Shown here one piece after another: positions 7,599 through 11,965 of a DNA stretch of 11,965 bases (position 1 is its first letter; each line of letters opens with the position of its first letter). Under the pieces are notes generated by a model, which saw only the letters and a program-made list of their open reading frames with translations, made no database searches and was not told where the DNA came from. Origin of the DNA: Rodentolepis nana (taxonomy: Eukaryota; Platyhelminthes; Cestoda; Cyclophyllidea; Hymenolepididae); contig UZAE01013984.1 of the NCBI GenBank assembly GCA_900617975.1, positions 1 to 11,965 of the forward strand, read 5' to 3'. Position numbers and translations under genes: made by a program.

Positions 7599-7613
7599 AT
7601 GTCGACGGATTGA
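7599..7613 (+). other. Four-codon upstream ORF
   Basis: ATG TCG ACG GAT TGA (MSTD) ends 57 bases before the main ATG. Whether it lies in the mRNA depends on the unknown start site. If it does, it may slightly reduce initiation at the main ATG. Confidence 0.3.
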
Positions 7614-7670
7614 CAGTTCTTTCCTCAAGGAGGATTATCCTTCCGGAAGTTGTAATCTACGTGTATCAGC

Positions 7671-7736
7671 ATGGCTAATAAAGGAACTATTCAGGACCTT
7701 GATGAGTGGCTCCTTAAGCTGGACAATCTGCAACGG
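7671..7736 (+). CDS. Exon 1 of a small Pro/Gln-rich protein (residues 1-22)
   Basis: The ATG at 7671 has A at -3 and G at +4 (CAGCATGG), and an in-frame TAA lies at 7653-7655, so this is a credible start and not an internal Met. The exon encodes MANKGTIQDLDEWLLKLDNL plus QR and ends at CGG|GTAAAT, a usable donor, in phase 0. Residues 8-24 form an amphipathic helix whose LDEWLLKL (10-17) fits the LD-motif pattern LDxLLxxL with Trp replacing one Leu; LD motifs bind FAK/Pyk2, vinculin, parvin or talin-type helical bundles. The role is inferred from the motif only. The exon joins in frame to 11025-11447, although further exons or alternative splicing inside the intron cannot be excluded. I do not recognise the protein. 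Confidence 0.75.
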
Positions 7737-9376
7737 GTAAATTAATTGCAATAGGATACTAATTATCCATTTATTCTAAAATAGAAAAATATTAAGCTTT
7801 TGAATAAGCATATGCGAATTTTTATAAAATTACAATTTCTTACTTGAAAAAACAATTGCAATAAAGGATTTCCAGCCAGTTTTGCAGACGAAAAGCTTGA
7901 GGATCTTTAAATGCTTAAAGTTTATTATGATCAATCATTTCTTGTCTATTATGATAAAAGATTCAAATGCTGACAGAGATGAGATATCTTTTTCTGAGGG
8001 GAATTTTATAAGCCCAAATAATTTAAGATGTGAAAATATAGCTATGTATCTGACAGATCCACATTGAAACATCGATTTCGCACAATAAAAAAAATAGTTG
8101 ATCCAATCCGTTTTGGATATGGGCTTATTATTTCGTGTCTGGAAAGCGCTTGTGTCCATAAAATATAAGATTAGAGGACCGGTGTTCAACATTTCAATTG
8201 ACGGAAGGATCAGATGATACATTATGCTTTCAATAAATAACCCACTTTTCGATGATTTTTGACAGACGTAACATGCTGATGATTAAAGGGAACAACATTT
8301 CTGTACCTTTATCTAAGACTCGATATTAGGGGTTTTATGAGAATGCCACATTATTTACTACAACATGAATTTTTTCTAAATCAAGTAACTAATTCGATTA
8401 GCTGAATTGTCTATCTGATAGCAATTGGTAAACAGAATAATACAAATGTTTCTCATGGTTTACAATTGATCAATCTTCCGCAGTTCGATGGTTTTGTTAC
8501 TAAATTCATAAATTGGACAATATGATGGGGAGAATGGTGGAAAGTATTTTTCATGCCATTGTTAATGTACCTCATTACTATTACTTTGTCCTCTCTATGT
8601 GTTTCTATTAAAACTTGCTTTTTGTCTAAACGAATTTTTTGAAAATTGAAAGTTACATTTCTTTACTACTAGCACTGAGGGCAGCTCATTATTCAGCTAA
8701 ATCAGGGGTTTGGACTTTAGAGCTTATTTAGAGATTGGAAAGGGCAACCGCACTACTTAGTGCGATGATATAATAGTTTTTTTATGAGAACGGTATCAAT
8801 CATTGGAACCGATTGTTATTTCTTAAGAAGTTTGCTTCAAGGAAATCACGCCATATTAGTTTAATTAGTGAAGAAAGTTGTGCCCTTTGAATATTGCGCA
8901 AATTTTCAAGACTAAAGCTGGCCAATGTTAGCACGGAATTTAAAACAGAAACGTTTTAGCCCATTAAATATCTTTTCGTTTCTTCTCTGATTATTAGTTG
9001 GTGTAATCGACAAGCTGTCCTTTAAAGTAGATAGCGAAATTTTTCATTTCCCCAGAGACTTATTATCAGAAGAGACAAATATTTCCTCAAATAAATAACT
9101 TAACTCATATTTGAAATGCCATATTTTAATCATAAGGGTTCATTATTTACTATTTAGTCTTTCCGCTTCCGATAATCGTTAGGGTACATTTAAAATTACT
9201 TTCATGTAATAAGTATTTTTAGTTCATCATGGGAACTAGGACTTGTGAAAGTTAAGTAGTTGATTAATTTAAATCTATTGATTTAAAATACTTGCAAAAA
9301 AATTATTTATATTTATCGATTGAAACCTGTTCTGAAAAATATTTCCATTACTAAATTTGAGTGTTAGATTAAGCCT

Positions 9377-9392
9377 TATATATATATATATA
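9377..9392. repeat. TA dinucleotide microsatellite
   Basis: Eight uninterrupted TA repeats within the intron. No other function is visible. Confidence 0.85.
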
Positions 9393-9637
9393 GAAGTAGC
9401 CAAGGGCATAATAAATTTTACTTAAGTATTTATTAATCTGAAACACAGAGCGAATTGGCAATATCGGAGGAAATGCCGAATTACAGGAGAAAAGAAGAAT
9501 GTCGGATGAAAGACTTATGCAAAAATGAAATAAACCAAAAGTGGTAAATCGACAAAAGGCACAAAATTACGATTTGGCTAAGAAACAAATTTTCTTCGAG
9601 TTTTTGCAGTTATTTTAAGTTGTTCTTATTGGTCACG

Positions 9638-9661
9638 TCTGAGTGGGGTATTCCACTCAGA
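9638..9661. repeat. Perfect 9-bp inverted repeat (hairpin)
   Basis: TCTGAGTGG and CCACTCAGA flank a six-base loop, GGTATT. Transcribed in the intron it would fold into a stable short stem-loop. There is no T-run after it and the stem is far too short for a microRNA precursor, so function is unknown. Confidence 0.7.
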
Positions 9662-11024
9662 TAAACGGGCTCATTGAATTGAGTTCAGATGGCAAGGTTT
9701 ATGCATTCGGTTGTGTTAATTAGATCATTCAAAATACATTTATTAATTAAAAAAGAAATTTAAAATATTACGATCCATGCAATCAAAGAGGCGAAAGTTT
9801 TTTTATTTAAGAGGTATATGGATGAAGGCGGAGCCAAAACCTATATCGGAAAATCGATTTCACGGAACTAATTAAAAATGATTAAATTAAAGTGTGATTA
9901 AATTTTCATTTGTAAAATGACCAATTGATACAACTTTCCGAATTCGCCTTGAATCTTCACTCCAAACAAAACTGCTTTTTCAGTCATCCTATTTTTCAAC
10001 AAAGGTATCTTTCGATTAGAGATTTTGCCCAAATATTATAAAAGATGATGTCGAAAAGCACTACATTTTCACCAGTTTATTATCCTTTCTGATTGAATAA
10101 TTAAACTATTGTGATTCATTGAGGCAACTAGTTTACATACTCTGGTTCACAAGCATTCTGACAAAGTAATTCCGTTTCGCAGTTCAAAAAAGCATTGCTT
10201 GAATTTAAACATAAAGGTGGTTGATAAATAATGTTGCCCATCAAATGAAAGTATTAGGGAATAATAGAAATATCTTGAGTTCTTTCATAGTTATTTACGC
10301 CATCGAATTTACTAGAGGAACGAATTTCCGTCTTTAATTTTCTGACGCATTAAAAAGTCTAATTCATCTTCAAGCTCAATTTAATTTAAATTATTTTAAA
10401 TTAGTAGAAACTGGGATTTGTTAGCTTACACGAGATCGTATTACAACAATTTGTAAACATTTAAACGCAACTAATTCCCAACAGTAGTATTTTAACTTTC
10501 AGGAAACTATATAAAAAAAGACACTTTCAGAAATAAAAATGGCCTTCTTTCTTTACATTTTAAAGGCTATTTTTGCAAAAAAATCATTTTTTTTCTTTTG
10601 ACGAATAAAGTGCATACTAAACTCTAATTGCACCTTATTTCAAGCTGATCTCCTAATCACCATCGAGATGATTTGGCATTGGTTTCATGCTAACGAACAC
10701 TGTTATTACTGTGTGAAATTGCAAAATAAATACATGCAAACTTTGGTTATGGATAAATATTTAAAATTAGCATAAGATAAAAAGCCAAATTTTGGCATTA
10801 AGGTAGGCAGAGGTTTTCCTTACCTACAAGTGAACTAATTTTCGGTTAGAATTTTCTTCCTTTCTCTCACACATAATATATCCAGATCAATCTTGCTGTG
10901 CACATTGACCATAGCATTATATATTTGCTAATCCTTTCCTAGTTGATATGACGGCTTAAGCTAAATACTACTAGTCATTTGCATGCATTGTGGTTTTGGA
11001 AACCTTTAGTGTTTTTCTCTTCAG

Positions 11025-11447
11025 GCTCTAAAGTCTTGTTCTTCGAGTCAACCAAGACGTCTTCAATCCCCACTAGTTCTTCCTAGAGAACAATCAGTTG
11101 ACGGAATGCTTTTCCAACCAGTAAGAAGTGATAGACCCCTTCCAGCAATTCACTATCATCAGCCTCAAACCCCACCCACAGTCTCTCCTCAACGAAGATG
11201 CCCCCAACCACCCGTAAGGAAGGTTTTTCCAAGTGCCACTGATCCACCTCAAAGGAAGTTTGGACCCTCCGTATCTCCTGTGCATCATTACTTTCCTGGA
11301 GAACAATTTCCAATGCCAAATAGGCATTCAAATGGAAATATTGATTTTGAACAGAACGGAAATAATACCCAGTTGCAACAAAATCAGCAAAATTTGCAGC
11401 AACAGCCGAAACCCAAATCTGTTCGATGGTCATCAGAGCCTAGTTAG
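11025..11447 (+). CDS. Exon 2 (last) of the small Pro/Gln-rich protein (residues 23-162)
   Basis: It starts right after the acceptor at 11023-11024, in phase with exon 1, and encodes 140 residues before TAG at 11445-11447. Residues 23-60 are Ser/Arg/Leu-rich; 60-120 are Pro-rich with PQPPVRK (82-88), fitting a class II SH3 ligand PxxPxR, and SPQR (76-79), a CDK consensus; 121-150 are Asn/Gln-rich; the tail PKPKSVRWSSEPS (150-162) contains KSVRW (153-157), fitting the PP1 docking pattern [RK]x[VI]x[FW], and RWSSEP (156-161), fitting RxxSxP. There is no signal peptide, membrane segment or folded domain; the protein looks disordered. The codons are less AT-rich than the flanks, as expected for coding DNA. 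Minus-strand and shifted frames over this exon are shadows. The motifs suggest an adaptor or phosphatase-regulatory role, which is inference. I do not recognise the family. Confidence 0.75.
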   Translation, partial: ALKSCSSSQPRRLQSPLVLPREQSVDGMLFQPVRSDRPLPAIHYHQPQTPPTVSPQRRCPQPPVRKVFPSATDPPQRKFGPSVSPVHHYFPGEQFPMPNRHSNGNIDFEQNGNNTQLQQNQQNLQQQPKPKSVRWSSEPS

Positions 11448-11459
11448 TATAGTTAATTT

Positions 11460-11465
11460 AATAAA
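11460..11465 (+). terminator. Polyadenylation signal AATAAA
   Basis: A canonical hexamer 12 bases after the stop codon, followed by a T/GT-containing stretch (11495-11510). If used, the 3' UTR is only about 30-45 nt. No other strong AATAAA lies soon after it, so this is the best candidate for the gene's end. Confidence 0.6.
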
Positions 11466-11479
11466 TATGCAATTTTGCA

Positions 11480-11965
11480 AAATGACTGAAATTAAGTTTG
11501 TATACCTATTAATGAAGTCTAACATGTAAACTTTTGCTATATTATGAAGAGAAATAGGACTGATTGAACTGTTTAAAATTGTGAAAAAAAACTATTTGGC
11601 TGTAGGTAAATGAAATTGCTTAAACCTGCGCTCTAAGATAACTATACTTCATATCATTGCAAACTCATTTTATATCGTGTACGTATTTTAATATTTACTG
11701 AACTTTAGCTTATAGTTTGGCCTTTAATGATTTGATTTCTAAAATGAAAAAAACGGAGATTGGAGAAAATGAGAAATGTTTACCGTCAAACGTGTTTTTG
11801 CACCCTCATTCTGCTTTTATTTAGGGAGGCCAAAGGTCAACCGTCTTGTCGCCTACTCTCAAGGCAGAAAAATGTGATAATAGCAAGATTGAAAAAAGAC
11901 GTTTAGGGAACCGCCATTCCACTGTGATTAGTTAGGAACTTCAATGCATAATATAAAGTAATTGC
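11480..11965. other. AT-rich downstream stretch, no gene seen
   Basis: No convincing coding frame, RNA gene or repeat copy. A single AAAGGTCA (11832-11839) matches a nuclear-receptor monomer half-site, which is weak evidence on its own. Confidence 0.45.

Larger units (their letters stand above)
7431..7670 (+). promoter_or_regulatory. Promoter-like region and 5' UTR of the spliced gene
   Basis: This stretch is richer in G+C than its surroundings and sits directly upstream of the gene's ATG. It has two CCAAT boxes in the same orientation (7474-7478, CCAATCAGA; 7500-7504, CCAATCGGA), 26 bp apart, which is the form bound by NF-Y. No convincing TATA box is seen, so the core promoter may be TATA-less. 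The transcription start cannot be placed from sequence. If transcription starts upstream of 7599, the leader contains a tiny upstream ORF (7599-7613). Confidence 0.5.
7737..11024 (+). other. 3288-bp phase-0 intron
   Basis: It begins GTAAAT and ends GTTTTTCTCTTCAG, a textbook pyrimidine tract and AG. CTAA-type branch-point candidates lie around 10957, a little far upstream. The interior is AT-rich and I see no extra exon with confidence: overlapping frames at 7882-8067 (plus) and 7935-8222 (minus) are near chance length. It contains a TA microsatellite (9377-9392) and a 9-bp perfect hairpin (9638-9661). No copy of the repeat family is present in it. Confidence 0.7.

Noticed and set aside
7935..8222. 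95-codon minus-strand frame in the intron, with ATG, overlapping a plus-strand frame at 7882-8067
   Set aside because: About one ATG-started frame of this length is expected by chance in a window this AT-rich. No promoter, poly(A) signal or recognisable protein supports a nested gene.
11083..11433. Antisense and shifted frames over exon 2, including a 116-codon minus-strand frame
   Set aside because: They are shadows of the real coding exon, whose frame is fixed by the acceptor, the phase match to exon 1, the stop and the nearby AATAAA.
1..11965. CRISPR array, bacterial operon or phage cluster
   Set aside because: No regularly spaced repeats, no packed genes or ribosome-binding sites; splice sites, a eukaryotic-type tRNA and SINE-like copies show an animal nuclear genome.

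Overview
The window looks like intergenic and intronic DNA from an animal nuclear genome, most likely an invertebrate and possibly an arthropod. It is AT-rich (about one third G+C by eye), has no operon-like packing, and holds one spliced gene with a long intron, one eukaryotic-type tRNA with internal Pol III promoter boxes, and several retroposed repeat copies. I cannot name the species, and the arthropod suggestion is inference only.

Left part (1-7430): mostly AT-rich DNA carrying four copies of one interspersed repeat family. Its core is about 315 bp. Copies lie at 738-1050, 2176-2677 and 3688-4092 (all minus strand) and 6028-6346 (plus strand). Each copy is flanked by a 12-14 bp direct repeat that I read as a target-site duplication (TSD). 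The TSDs and a variable A/T-rich end point to LINE-type (target-primed) retroposition, so I call the family a SINE-like retroposon. Copies 1, 3 and 4 begin at the same head sequence (GGGGTGYGCGATAGACTTA-like). Copy 2 differs: its TSDs enclose about 180 extra bp at the head end, including a complete tRNA-Gly(UCC) with a 7-nt leader. It is therefore a single insertion joining a tRNA to the repeat core, and is the most unusual object here. A long, once-interrupted reading frame (6798-7313) and a small G+C-richer island with splice-like signals (about 315-707) are unexplained.

Right part (7431-11480): a protein-coding gene on the plus strand. A promoter-like stretch with two CCAAT boxes precedes a well-supported ATG (strong Kozak context, in-frame stop 15 nt upstream). 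Exon 1 encodes 22 residues and ends at a GT donor. A 3288-bp phase-0 intron ends in a clear pyrimidine-AG acceptor. Exon 2 encodes 140 residues and a stop, with AATAAA 12 nt beyond it. The predicted 162-residue protein is unrecognised: an amphipathic LD-motif-like N-terminal helix, a Pro-rich middle, a Gln/Asn-rich stretch, and a C-terminal tail matching PP1-docking and 14-3-3-like motifs. It reads as a small disordered adaptor, which is inference from motifs alone.

The rest, including most of the intron and the last 480 bases, shows only microsatellites, a hairpin and AT-rich sequence.
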